Shown: positions 16,810-25,731 of the stretch, piece after piece
Position numbering within the stretch: position 1 is the first letter of the stretch
Layout of the letters: each line of letters opens with the position of its first letter
Origin: Propionibacterium sp.
Lineage (GTDB): Bacteria; Actinomycetota; Actinomycetes; Propionibacteriales; Propionibacteriaceae
Assembly: GCA_012517965.1 (NCBI GenBank)
Contig: JAAYTZ010000073.1
Span: 1 to 64,000 of the forward strand
Length of the DNA stretch: 64,000 nt
Reading direction: 5' to 3'
The notes under the pieces: model-generated
Databases searched by the model: none
What the model saw: only the letters and a program-made list of their open reading frames with translations
Told to the model about the DNA's origin: nothing
Program-made: the position numbers and the translations under genes

Positions 16810-18558
16810 TCGAGTGCGGACGCCGGCGCCCAGGGAGTCACCGCCGACGTCCTGCATGGGATCGCCACCGGCACGGAGACCCGCCAGCAGCTGTACACGA
16901 TGCTCACCCGCGGCCGGTACGCCAACCACGTTCACCTGGAAGTCGTCGGCGACGGCGGCGCCCACTCCCTCATCCGGCCCGAGGCGATCATCCCGCCGAC
17001 GGCGACCGACGTTCTCGAGCGCATCCTCTCCCGCGACGAGGAGAACGCCTCTGCCACCACAACAGTGCGCACCCTCGCCGACCCGACTCACCGGCTCGCG
17101 GACGCCGTCGCCCGCTACACCGACGCCCTCGGCTACGCCGCCGAACAGACCGCAGGCGCCGACCTCAGCCGCCGCCTCGAACAGGCCGCCGACGAGCTCG
17201 TCGACGGGCTCACCGACGCTCCCGCGTGGCCGACCCTGCGCGCCCACCTGTTGTTGATCGCCGCGTCTGGAACCGACCCCGTCCGGGCGCTCACCGCGGC
17301 GGTGCAGGCCCGCGAGCTGGGCAGCGCCGCCGACCGGGCCGCCGTCCTCGACTGGCGCCTCGAACCCGCCACCGGACACGACGCCCAACCCGGACCGTTG
17401 CCCTGGCTGCCCGGCCTGCCGACCAGTCTCGCCCACCACCACGGCTGGGGCGACTACCTGCAACGCCGCCACGAACTCGTGGCCGAACTCGCCGATCAGG
17501 TGCGCGACCAGGCGCTGGCGTCCATCCAACTCCCGGCGTGGGCCCCGGCGGGCAGCTTCCGTCCGGACGCCGCCACCGTCGCCGACCTCACCGTGTGGCG
17601 GGCTGCGCTCGGCACGCCGGCCAATGACACCCGACCCACCGGCGAACGGCAGTTCTCGGCCGTCGAGGCCCGCTGGCAGGCCCGCCTCGAGCGGCGCATC
17701 ATCGACGACCTCGCCCCCGCCGTCGCCGAATGGACGCCGCTGCTCCACGAACTAGCGCCCGCCGCCGACCGGGACCCCTACCTCCCCGTCCTGGCGCATC
17801 GGCTCGCGCAGATCTCCGGCGTCGGGCTGGATGCCCACCGTCTCCTCCAGGCCGCCACCAACGCGGGTCAACTGCCCGACGACCACGCGGCGTCAGCCCT
17901 GTGGTGGCGGATCTGCCGGCACCTCACCCCCGCCGTCGCCACCCAGCTCGCCGACCAGCACAACACCGTCACCACCAGTTGGCTGGCTGATCTCGAGCAC
18001 AACGTCGGCCGCGAAAGGGCAGCCGCCCTGCAGTCCTCCCCGTGGTGGCCGGCGCTCGTGGTCTCGGTCGAGCAGGCACTCGCCCGCGGCTGGCAGCTCA
18101 CCGACCTCATCAACGCGCCCGAGGATGCAGTCGACGTCGACGACTGCCAGGCCCTCGTGTGGCGAACCAGCGTCCTGCTCGACCCCCTCCCCGACATCGA
18201 CGACCTGCCCCCCGACCCCGCCGATGCAGCCCCGGACCAGCACTGGACGGCGCACGCCGACCTCGGTGACGCCGCGGGCGCGACAACGGAGGACAACCAG
18301 GTCGACGAGGTCGAACCGAACCGGGCCTTCACGTTCGAAGCAATCGAGCGCCGCGTGACGACGCCGCCACAGATCTCCGCCGCGGACCTCAACGCCGAAC
18401 TCGACCGCGCCGACGCCTGGCGCGCCAGCCCCCACACCGGATGTCGTGGGGAACCGTGGGGAACCGTGGGGAATGGGAGGCCTCTGAAGGCCATCCGTGT
18501 CCATGAGAGTCCACAACTGAGAAGGACCGAAGTCCTTGTCAGAGGGGATTTGATGTAG
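16810..18558 (+). pseudogene. C-terminal remnant of a MobF/TrwC-type conjugative relaxase-helicase
   Basis: An open frame without a proper start that opens right after the previous stop. Its first residues, GAQGVTADVLHGIATG followed by RQQLYTMLTRGRYANHVHL, match the last helicase motifs of actinobacterial relaxase-helicase proteins. The relaxase domain with its catalytic tyrosines and histidine triad, and the Walker motifs, are absent. About 500 residues of the helical C-terminal region remain (HRLADAVARYTDALGYAAEQ onward). The end also looks altered: past AWRASPHTG the translation runs through a tandem repeat and degenerates. ATG 16900 is the first conventional start but would not give a working enzyme. 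It is best read as the scar of an integrated conjugative element beside tRNA-Leu. Confidence 0.75.
18446..18475. repeat. Three tandem 10-base units at the edge of the mobile-element scar
   Basis: GTGGGGAACC occurs twice in tandem (18446-18465), followed by the degenerate GTGGGGAATG (18466-18475). The array lies where the relaxase-like translation stops looking like protein, about 105 bases from the tRNA-Leu 3' end, so it may mark the junction between element and host DNA. Confidence 0.5.
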
Positions 18559-18580
18559 TCAGGGGGACCATACATCGTTG

Positions 18581-18663
18581 TGCGCGAGAGAGGAGTTGAA
18601 CCTCCACGTCCTTTCGGACACACGGACCTGAACCGTGCGCGTCTGCCATTCCGCCACTCGCGC
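18581..18663 (-). tRNA. tRNA-Leu(CAG)
   Basis: Read on the minus strand, the sequence folds as a class II tRNA. The acceptor stem GCGCGAG (18663-18657) pairs with CTCGCGC (18588-18582). The anticodon stem CACGG/CCGTG encloses the loop TTCAGGT, giving anticodon CAG. A variable arm (GTGTCCGAAAGGACGT) and a T-arm with GGTTCAA are present. The discriminator base is A and CCA is not encoded. The relaxase remnant lies on its 3' side, the usual integration side for tRNA-targeting elements. Confidence 0.93.
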
Positions 18664-18811
18664 TCGCTCTCCCTGGGGAGAACAGCCCGATCAACCTAGC
18701 ACGAACCCGGCGCGAAGTCACAATCGGGCCTCGGCCCCCCTGGCAGCTGGAAGCGACGCGTACGGTCGGTAGGGTCTTCCGGACAAAAGTTCACGAAAGC
18801 GAGGTCCCCAC

Positions 18812-21283
18812 GTGACTTCCGGCCAGCCCGGGCGTCCGCATTTGCCCTCGCAGGGCCGACGGACGCCGATCAGCACCTACCGCCTCCAACTGGGACCCGA
18901 CCTGACGTTCGACCAGGTGCGGGCGCAACTCCCCTACCTGGACGCCCTCGGCGTCACCGACCTGTATCTGTCGCCGATCCTCGCGGCCGCCCCGGGGTCC
19001 ACCCACGGCTACGACGTCGTCGACCACACGCGCGTCTCCGAGGTGATCGGCGGCCGCGCGGCGTTCGAGAGGCTCGCCGAGGCCGCGCACGCCCGAGGCC
19101 TGGGCATCATCGTCGACGTCGTTCCCAACCACATGGCGGTGCCGTCCCCGCTGTGGCACAACCGGGCGCTGTGGTCGGTCCTCAAGGACGGTCCGCGCTC
19201 CCCCTACGCCGCGTGGTTCGACGGCACCGACACCGCCGACGGCATCCTGCTGCCCCTGCTCGGCGCGCGGATCGGCACCGTGCTCGCCAACGGCGAACTC
19301 ACCGCCGGCACCGAGGTCGTCCCCGGCCAGGAGGACGCCGGCCAGCAGCCCGTCCTGCGGTACTTCGACCACGTCTTCCCCATCCGCGCCGGGACCGAGC
19401 GTCTGCCGCTGCCCGAGTGCGTCCAGGCGCAGCACTACCGGCTCGCCTACTGGAAGGTGGCCGACGAGGAGTTGAACTTCCGCCGCTTCTTCGACGTCGA
19501 CACCCTGGTCGCGGTGCGCGTCGAGGAGCCGGCCGTCTTCGACGCCACCCACGCCCTGCTGCTCGAGCTCTACGCCGCCGGCCACATCGACGGGTTCCGG
19601 ATCGACCACCCGGACGGCCTCGCCGACCCGCGCGGCTACCTGCGCCGCCTCGCCGCCGCGACCGGGGGCGCGTGGGTGGCCGCCGAGAAGATCCTCGAGG
19701 GCGACGAGGAACTGCCGGACGACTGGCCGGTCGCCGGCACCACCGGCTACGACGCCACGTGGCGCATCGACGCCCTGCAACTCGACCCGGCGGGCCACGC
19801 CCCCCTCGCCAACCTGGCCCTGGAGATCTCCGGGGACGTCCCCGGCTCGCTGCCGCAGGCCATCGCGGCGGCCAAGCGCGAGATCGCGACGTCGTCGCTG
19901 TTCGCCGAGGTGCACCGGGTCGCCAAGCTGGCGCATGCCATCTGCCGCGACGACATCATGCTGCGCGACCACACCTTCCGCTGGATCCGCGACTGCGTCA
20001 CCGAGCTGGTCATCGCGTTCCCCCGCTACCGGGCCTACGTCGTCCCCGGCGAGCCGGCGCCCGCGGCGTCCGTCGCCCTCGTCGAGGAGACCGCCCGGGT
20101 CGCCGCAGAACGGCTCGACCCCGAACTCCGCGACACTCTCTCGGTGGTCGTCGACCTGGTCCTGGGCCGCGCGGTAGGCGCCAAAGGCCGCCAGCAGCGT
20201 GACCTGCGCGACGAGCTCGTCGTCCGCTTCCAGCAGGTGTGCGGCGCCGTCCAGGCCAAGGGCGTCGAGGACACGGCCTATTACCGGTGGAACCAGCTGG
20301 TCTCGCTGTGCGAGGTCGGCTCACCCGTGGTCTGGGGCCTCACCCCGGACGCCTTCCACGCCTGGTGCGCCGCCATGGCCGAGCGCTGGCCGGCCACGAT
20401 GACCGCCGGAACCACCCACGACACCAAGCGCTCGGAGGACGTCCGCACCCGCATCGGCACCCTGTCCCGGTACGCCGAGGAGTGGCGGGCGCTCCTCGGC
20501 AGGCTCTCCCCGCACCTGTCCGGGGTCGAGGGACACACCGCGAACGTGCTCTGGCAGACGATCGCCGGCACCTGGACGGCCGACGGCCCCATCGAGCTCG
20601 ACCGGCTCCTGGCGTACGCCCGCAAGGCGGCCCGGGAACAGAAGCTGTGGACGTCCTGGACCAGCCCGGACGCCGCCGGCGAGGCCGCCCTCGACGAGGC
20701 CCTCACCCGGCTGTTCGCCGACCCGGACGCCGTCGCGGCCTTCACCGAGTGGTTCGGCCTCACCGAGGCCGCGGTCGCCGACGCGATCCTGGTCCGCAAG
20801 GCCCTCCAGCTGACCTGCGTGGGCGTCGCCGACGTCTACCAGGGCACGGAGACCCTGACGAACTCGCTGGTGGACCCCGACAATCGGCGTCCGGTCGACT
20901 TCGAGGCGCTCGCCGCCGCCCTCAAGCGGGTGCGCCGCCGCAAGCCGCGCACGTTGGCCGAGGCGAAGCTGCGCCTGACGCACCGCCTGCTCGACCTGCG
21001 GCGCCGGCGTCCGGGCACGTTCGTCGGGAAGGACGCCCCCTACCGCCCGCTGCCCACCTCGACCGGACAGGTGGTCGCGTTCGCCCGCGGCACCGCCAGC
21101 GAGGTCGTCGTGCTCGCCCTGCGCGGCCCGCTGCCCGAGGGCGGCACCGAGCACACCGTGGTGCTGCCGCGGGGGCCCTGGGCCGACGTCCTCAGCGGCC
21201 TGGAGACCAAGGGCGGCACCATCCCGTTGAGCAAGCTGTTGGCCGACGCCCCCGTCGTCGTTCTGGAACGCGCGGATGGCTGA
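18812..21283 (+). CDS. treY: Malto-oligosyltrehalose synthase
   Basis: Intramolecular transglucosylase of 823 residues (GH13) that turns the reducing-end alpha-1,4 bond of a maltodextrin into an alpha,alpha-1,1 bond, the first step of the TreY-TreZ trehalose route. Visible motifs: TYRLQLGPDLTFDQV at the N-terminus, IIVDVVPNHMA, the catalytic GFRIDHPDGLADP near residues 265-277, GTTGYDATWRI and GTTHDTKRSEDVR in the C-terminal half. The length is normal. GTG 18812 follows a GAGG. treZ starts within its last codons, so the two are coupled; no treX debranching gene is present in the window. Confidence 0.95.
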   Translation: MTSGQPGRPHLPSQGRRTPISTYRLQLGPDLTFDQVRAQLPYLDALGVTDLYLSPILAAAPGSTHGYDVVDHTRVSEVIGGRAAFERLAEAAHARGLGIIVDVVPNHMAVPSPLWHNRALWSVLKDGPRSPYAAWFDGTDTADGILLPLLGARIGTVLANGELTAGTEVVPGQEDAGQQPVLRYFDHVFPIRAGTERLPLPECVQAQHYRLAYWKVADEELNFRRFFDVDTLVAVRVEEPAVFDATHALLLELYAAGHIDGFRIDHPDGLADPRGYLRRLAAATGGAWVAAEKILEGDEELPDDWPVAGTTGYDATWRIDALQLDPAGHAPLANLALEISGDVPGSLPQAIAAAKREIATSSLFAEVHRVAKLAHAICRDDIMLRDHTFRWIRDCVTELVIAFPRYRAYVVPGEPAPAASVALVEETARVAAERLDPELRDTLSVVVDLVLGRAVGAKGRQQRDLRDELVVRFQQVCGAVQAKGVEDTAYYRWNQLVSLCEVGSPVVWGLTPDAFHAWCAAMAERWPATMTAGTTHDTKRSEDVRTRIGTLSRYAEEWRALLGRLSPHLSGVEGHTANVLWQTIAGTWTADGPIELDRLLAYARKAAREQKLWTSWTSPDAAGEAALDEALTRLFADPDAVAAFTEWFGLTEAAVADAILVRKALQLTCVGVADVYQGTETLTNSLVDPDNRRPVDFEALAAALKRVRRRKPRTLAEAKLRLTHRLLDLRRRRPGTFVGKDAPYRPLPTSTGQVVAFARGTASEVVVLALRGPLPEGGTEHTVVLPRGPWADVLSGLETKGGTIPLSKLLADAPVVVLERADG

Positions 21284-23015
21284 TCCGCTGATCCCCGTCG
21301 AAGTGTGGGCACCCAGGGCGTCCAGCCTAAACGCCGTGCTGGCCGACGGACGCCGCGTCCCCCTGACGCGCGTCCCCGACCGCGACGGTCTCTGGCGCAC
21401 GCGCCTCCCGGCGGGCACCGACTACCGGTTGAGCGTCGACGGCGGGGCCCCCTACCCCGACCCACGCAGCCGCTGGCAGCCGGCCGGCGTCCACGGGCCG
21501 TCACGGGTGTTCGACCCGGCCGCCCACATCTGGGCCGACACCGACTGGCCGGGAGTCGACGTGCTCGGCAAGGTCTTCTACGAGCTCCACGTCGGCACGT
21601 TCACCCCCGAGGGCACCTTGGACGCCGCCGCCGCGCGGCTCCCCCACCTCGCCGCCCTCGGCGTCGATCTCGTCGAGTTGATGCCGCTGGCCGCCTTCGA
21701 CGGCGCCCGCGGCTGGGGCTACGACGGCGTCGACCTCTACGCCGTCCACGAGGCGTACGGCGGCCCGGCCGCCCTGCAACGGTTCGTGGACGCCGCCCAC
21801 GCCCACGGCCTCGGCGTCTGCCTCGACGTCGTCTACAACCACTTCGGGCCGGCGGGCAACTACTGGTCCCACTTCGGCCCCTACCTCACCTCCAAGCACA
21901 CCACCCCGTGGGGCGACGCGATGAACCTCGACGACGAGGGCTCCGAGGGGGTCCGGGCCTTCATCATCGACAACGCGCTGGCCTGGATCGAGGACTTCCA
22001 CGTGGACGCTCTCCGGCTCGACGCGATCCACGCGCTGGTCGACGAGTCGACGGAGCCCCTCGTCGCCCAACTGGCCGCCGCGGTGCACGCGCTGGGCGCG
22101 CGGCTGGGCCGGCCGGCGTCCGTGACCGCCGAGTCGGACCTCAACGACGCGCGCCTCGTCGCCCCGCCCCCGGCGGGCGACGGCGTCGATGCCCAGTGGG
22201 ACGACGACGTCCACCACGCCCTGCACAGCTACCTCACGGGGGAGACGGTCGGCTACTACGCCGACTTCGGCTCCCCGGAGACGCTCGCCAAGGCGCTGAC
22301 GCGGGTCTTCGTCCACGACGGCACGTTCTCGTCGTTCCGGGGGACGACGTGGGGCCGGCCCGTCGGCGACGACGTCGACCGCCGCCGGTTCATCGTCAGC
22401 ACGCAGAACCACGACCAGGTCGGCAACCGGGGCCTCGGCGACCGGCCCGACGCCACCCTCGCCGCCGGGACGGTGGCGGGCGGCGCCGCGCTCCTGCTGC
22501 TGGGTCCCTACACGCCGATGCTGTTCATGGGGCAAGAGTGGGGCACCCGGACGCCGTTCCTGTTCTTCACCGACCACGCCGACGAGCTCGGCGAGAGGAT
22601 CCGGCGGGGCCGCGCCGCGGAGTTCGCGCGGCACGGCTGGGCCGAGCTCTACGGCCCCGGCCTCCAGGTGCCGGACCCGCAGCCGCCCGCGACGTTCGCG
22701 GCCTCGACGCTCGACTGGACGGAGCCCGGCCGGCCCGAGCACGCCGCCGTGCTCGCCTGGCACCGCCGGCTGATCGCCCTGCGGCGGCAGCACCTGGCGG
22801 GCGGCGGCCACCCGATCCGCTGCGATCACGGCGAAGGCTGGTTCCGGATGGTCCACGGCCCGCTGACCGTGCTCCTCGCCCCGCACGACCGGCGCGTGGC
22901 GGTCGCCGAGCCTCGCCGGCGCGTCCTCGCCTCGTTCGGCGACGTGGTCACCGGCGCCGACGGCGTCCGACTGGGGCCGCAGGCGGTCGTCGTCCTGGCC
23001 GAGGGTCCCGGCTGA
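21276..23015 (+). CDS. treZ: Malto-oligosyltrehalose trehalohydrolase
   Basis: GH13 hydrolase of 579 residues that releases free trehalose from the TreY product. It has an N-terminal carbohydrate-binding domain (VEVWAPRASSLNAVL), then the catalytic barrel with CLDVVYNHFGPAGNY, the nucleophile segment VDALRLDAIHALVD near residues 243-256, the acid/base region ASVTAESDLND and STQNHDQVGNRGLGDR. ATG 21276 lies inside the end of treY. Trehalose would serve as a compatible solute and, in actinobacteria, as a carbon store. A short hairpin follows the stop. Confidence 0.95.
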   Translation: MADPLIPVEVWAPRASSLNAVLADGRRVPLTRVPDRDGLWRTRLPAGTDYRLSVDGGAPYPDPRSRWQPAGVHGPSRVFDPAAHIWADTDWPGVDVLGKVFYELHVGTFTPEGTLDAAAARLPHLAALGVDLVELMPLAAFDGARGWGYDGVDLYAVHEAYGGPAALQRFVDAAHAHGLGVCLDVVYNHFGPAGNYWSHFGPYLTSKHTTPWGDAMNLDDEGSEGVRAFIIDNALAWIEDFHVDALRLDAIHALVDESTEPLVAQLAAAVHALGARLGRPASVTAESDLNDARLVAPPPAGDGVDAQWDDDVHHALHSYLTGETVGYYADFGSPETLAKALTRVFVHDGTFSSFRGTTWGRPVGDDVDRRRFIVSTQNHDQVGNRGLGDRPDATLAAGTVAGGAALLLLGPYTPMLFMGQEWGTRTPFLFFTDHADELGERIRRGRAAEFARHGWAELYGPGLQVPDPQPPATFAASTLDWTEPGRPEHAAVLAWHRRLIALRRQHLAGGGHPIRCDHGEGWFRMVHGPLTVLLAPHDRRVAVAEPRRRVLASFGDVVTGADGVRLGPQAVVVLAEGPG

Positions 23016-23016
23016 C

Positions 23017-23031
23017 CGGCGCGAAGCGCCG
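23017..23031. terminator. Short GC hairpin after treZ
   Basis: CGGCGC-GAA-GCGCCG begins just after the treZ stop and ends 73 bases before fhaA. It has no U-tract, as is common for actinobacterial terminators, and only a six-base stem, so the call is tentative. Confidence 0.4.
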
Positions 23032-23104
23032 TCCACGTGTCGCCTGCGGCTCAGCCTCCACGGCTACGCTTGGGACGGCGCTCGGCGGTCGGGCGCCCGA
23101 AGGG

Positions 23105-23812
23105 ATGGGTCCGTTGGGCATCTTCGACGCCATCGAGCGCAAACTCGAGCGGGCGGTCAGCGACGGTTTCGCACGTGCCTTCAAGGGCGACGTGCAACCC
23201 GTCGAGATCGCCGCGCGCCTCCAGCGCGAACTGGACGCCGAGGCGCGCCTGCTCTCCCGGGACCGCAAGCTCGTGCCGAACGACTTCACGATCGGCCTGT
23301 CTCAGCACGACCACGACCGGCTGGTGCCCTACTCGCGCAAGATCAACGCCGAGATCATTCCCCAGTTGCGCGAGTACGCCGCCAACCAGGGCTACCTGTT
23401 CGCCGGGCCGATCAGCATCGACTACGTGCTGGAACCCGATCTGCCGACCGGCCGCTTCACGATCGAGAGCCAGGCGGCCGACGATCAGCCGTTCGGGCTG
23501 CCGCAGCGCCGCGCGGCGCTGGTGCTGGAGGTCAACGGCATCCGGCACCCGCTGGTGCCCCCCGGCTTCGTGATCGGCCGCGGCTCGGAGGCCGACGTGC
23601 GCATCAACGATCCCGGCATCTCCCGGCAGCACGCCCGGGTCGTCGTCTCGGGCACGCCGGAGGACCCCGAGATCTCGATCGAGGACCTGGGCTCGACCAA
23701 CGGCATCACCGTCAACGGCATACGGGTGCACCACGCGCCGCTCGGCGAGGGTGCCCGCATCGAGATCGGCAAGACACGATTGCTGGTCAGGACGCCGGTG
23801 ACCGATGTCTGA
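23105..23812 (+). CDS. fhaA: FhaA-like DUF3662 and FHA domain protein
   Basis: Phosphothreonine-binding signalling protein of 235 residues. The N-terminal DUF3662 domain (MGPLGIFDAIERKLERAV to about residue 115) is joined to a C-terminal FHA domain with the recognition loops GFVIGRGSEADVRI, GISRQHARVVV and DLGSTNGITVNG. In mycobacteria FhaA binds phosphorylated MviN and kinases to restrain peptidoglycan precursor export. It is shorter than the mycobacterial protein because the disordered middle is reduced. It heads the fhaA-fhaB-pstP-rodA-pbpA-pknB run, and its end overlaps fhaB. Confidence 0.9.
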   Translation: MGPLGIFDAIERKLERAVSDGFARAFKGDVQPVEIAARLQRELDAEARLLSRDRKLVPNDFTIGLSQHDHDRLVPYSRKINAEIIPQLREYAANQGYLFAGPISIDYVLEPDLPTGRFTIESQAADDQPFGLPQRRAALVLEVNGIRHPLVPPGFVIGRGSEADVRINDPGISRQHARVVVSGTPEDPEISIEDLGSTNGITVNGIRVHHAPLGEGARIEIGKTRLLVRTPVTDV

Positions 23813-24281
23813 TCTCGTCGTCCTCGGGCTGAAGCTGCTGTTCCTGGCCCTGCTGTGGCTGTTCGTGCTGTTCGCGGTGAGCGTGATCCGTACCGACCTG
23901 TTCGGCCGCCGCGTGCCGGCCGGCCAGGCCGGGGCGGTGCCGGCGCCTCCGCTCCCCGCCGCGGCGCCGGCGCCCCGGGGCCGGGCCGCCCGCCTGCCGA
24001 CCCACCTGCGGGTGACGGCCGGCCCGCAGACCGGCCTCCGGCTCCCGCTGGGCGACACGTTCCTCATCGGGCGGACCGCCGACGCGGCGCTGGTGCTCGA
24101 CGACCAGTACATGTCGACCCGCCACGCCCTGCTGACCCGCACCCCCGCGGGCTACCGGGTCGAGGACCTCGGCTCCACCAACGGCACGTTCCTCAACGAC
24201 ACCCGGCTGACCGAGCCCCGGCCGATGGGCATCGGCGACACCCTCCGCATCGGGCGCACGACCATGACGCTGGACGCGTGA
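23805..24281 (+). CDS. fhaB: FhaB/FipA-like membrane-anchored FHA protein
   Basis: A 158-residue protein with an N-terminal membrane helix (LVVLGLKLLFLALLWLFVLF), a short proline/alanine-rich linker and a FHA domain carrying FLIGRTADAALVL, MSTRHALLTR and DLGSTNGTFLND. It should read phosphothreonine on division or cell-wall proteins at the membrane; FipA of mycobacteria links FtsZ and FtsQ. ATG 23805 overlaps fhaA by eight bases. pstP begins four bases after its stop. Confidence 0.9.
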   Translation: MSDLVVLGLKLLFLALLWLFVLFAVSVIRTDLFGRRVPAGQAGAVPAPPLPAAAPAPRGRAARLPTHLRVTAGPQTGLRLPLGDTFLIGRTADAALVLDDQYMSTRHALLTRTPAGYRVEDLGSTNGTFLNDTRLTEPRPMGIGDTLRIGRTTMTLDA

Positions 24282-24285
24282 TCCG

Positions 24286-25731
24286 ATGACGTCGTTCCGC
24301 TTCACGGCCCACTCCGAGATCGGCCTCGTCCGGAAGAACAACCAGGACTCGGCGTACGCCTCCCCCACCATGATCGTGGTGGCCGACGGGATGGGCGGCG
24401 CCGCCGCCGGCGACCTCGCCTCCGCCGTCGCGATCGAGGCGCTGGCCGCGACCGACGCCCACCTCGCCGAGCTGCGCGCCGCGGCGGCGGAGGAGCGGCC
24501 GGCCGTCGCCCCCTCGTTGCCCGAGGGCCCCGCCGGCGACGTGCTCGCGATCCTGGCCGAGACGCTAGACGCGGCCAACCGGCGGCTCAACGAGCTGGTC
24601 GCGAGCGATCCGGCCCTGGAGGGCATGGGCACCACGGTCTGCGGGTTCACCCTCGTCGACGACGCCACCGCGGCACTCGTCAACATCGGCGACTCGCGCG
24701 CCTACGTGCTGCGCGACGGCGTCCTCACCCGGGTGAGCCGCGACCACTCCTGGGTGCAGACCCTCGTCGACGAGGGGCGCATCACCGAACGGGAGGCCCT
24801 CGAGCACCCGCATCGCTCGCTCATCCTGCGCGTCCTGAACGGAAAGCCCCAGCACGAACCGGAGTTCTCGGTGGTCGAGGTGCGGGCCGGGGATCGTCTC
24901 CTAGTCTGCTCCGACGGCCTGTGCGGGCTCGTCACGGACGCCGAGATCGCCGGTCCCGCCGCCATCGACGACCGCGAGGCGGCCGTCGCGTCCCTGGTGG
25001 ATCTCGCCCACGAGGCGGGGGGCTACGACAACATCACCATCGTGCTCGCGGACGTCGTGACGGGCGAGCCCGAGGGCACCCCGACCACGTTGGGGGCGGC
25101 CGCCAACCGGCCGGCCCCCGGCGCCGCAACCGGGGTCCTCGGCGCGGTCGCCGCTGGGGACGCCGCACCGACGGCCGCCACCCCGGACGACGGCGACGCG
25201 CCGAACCCCGAGGACGCACGGTACGCGCTGCGCGTCAGAACCGGTCGGCAGCGGCTCCGCACGGTCCTCGGGGTGATCATCCCGGTCCTGCTGCTCGTCG
25301 GCGGCGCCTTCGGTTGGTACAGCTACACCCAGACCCGCTACTACATCGGCCCCACCTACACCGGAGCGACCCCCAGGGTGGCGCTCTACCAGGGCATCCC
25401 CGACCGGCTGCTCGGAGCCCCCCTCAGCCACGTCGTCGCCGAGGGCCCCGAACTCGGCGACCTGCCCCCGGCTTCCGTCGAGAAGGTCACCCGCACCTTC
25501 GCGGTCGACACGGCGGACGCCGGCCGGGCCGCGCTGGCCCAACTCAAGCTGGACGCCGAGCAGTGCGTCGCCCAGCGGGAGGCCCGGATCCGCGCCAGCC
25601 AGGTCCCCGTCACGCCCTCACCGTCGCCGTCTCCCGCGGCCCCCGGCACGCCCGGAGCCGACGGGCCGAGCACCGCGCCGCTCCCCAGCCCCACGCCGGT
25701 GAGCACCCCGGTGGCCCCCGGGGAGTGCTGA
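24286..25731 (+). CDS. pstP: PP2C-type Ser/Thr protein phosphatase
   Basis: Membrane phosphatase of 481 residues that reverses PknB phosphorylation. The PP2C domain (about 1-235) has RKNNQDSAYA, VVADGMGGAAAGDLAS, VNIGDSRAYVL and DRLLVCSDGLCGLV, where the aspartates bind the metal pair, and ends GGYDNITIVLADV. A linker rich in alanine and proline leads to a single helix (LGVIIPVLLLVGGAFGWYSY) and an extracytoplasmic domain with a proline-rich tail. The rodA-like start overlaps its stop (TGATG). Confidence 0.93.
   Translation: MTSFRFTAHSEIGLVRKNNQDSAYASPTMIVVADGMGGAAAGDLASAVAIEALAATDAHLAELRAAAAEERPAVAPSLPEGPAGDVLAILAETLDAANRRLNELVASDPALEGMGTTVCGFTLVDDATAALVNIGDSRAYVLRDGVLTRVSRDHSWVQTLVDEGRITEREALEHPHRSLILRVLNGKPQHEPEFSVVEVRAGDRLLVCSDGLCGLVTDAEIAGPAAIDDREAAVASLVDLAHEAGGYDNITIVLADVVTGEPEGTPTTLGAAANRPAPGAATGVLGAVAAGDAAPTAATPDDGDAPNPEDARYALRVRTGRQRLRTVLGVIIPVLLLVGGAFGWYSYTQTRYYIGPTYTGATPRVALYQGIPDRLLGAPLSHVVAEGPELGDLPPASVEKVTRTFAVDTADAGRAALAQLKLDAEQCVAQREARIRASQVPVTPSPSPSPAAPGTPGADGPSTAPLPSPTPVSTPVAPGEC

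Noticed and set aside
18522-18537. AAGGAC-CGAA-GTCCTT hairpin as a terminator of the relaxase remnant.
   Set aside because: Six-base stem, no T-run and inside the degenerate tail of a non-functional gene; it could be chance.
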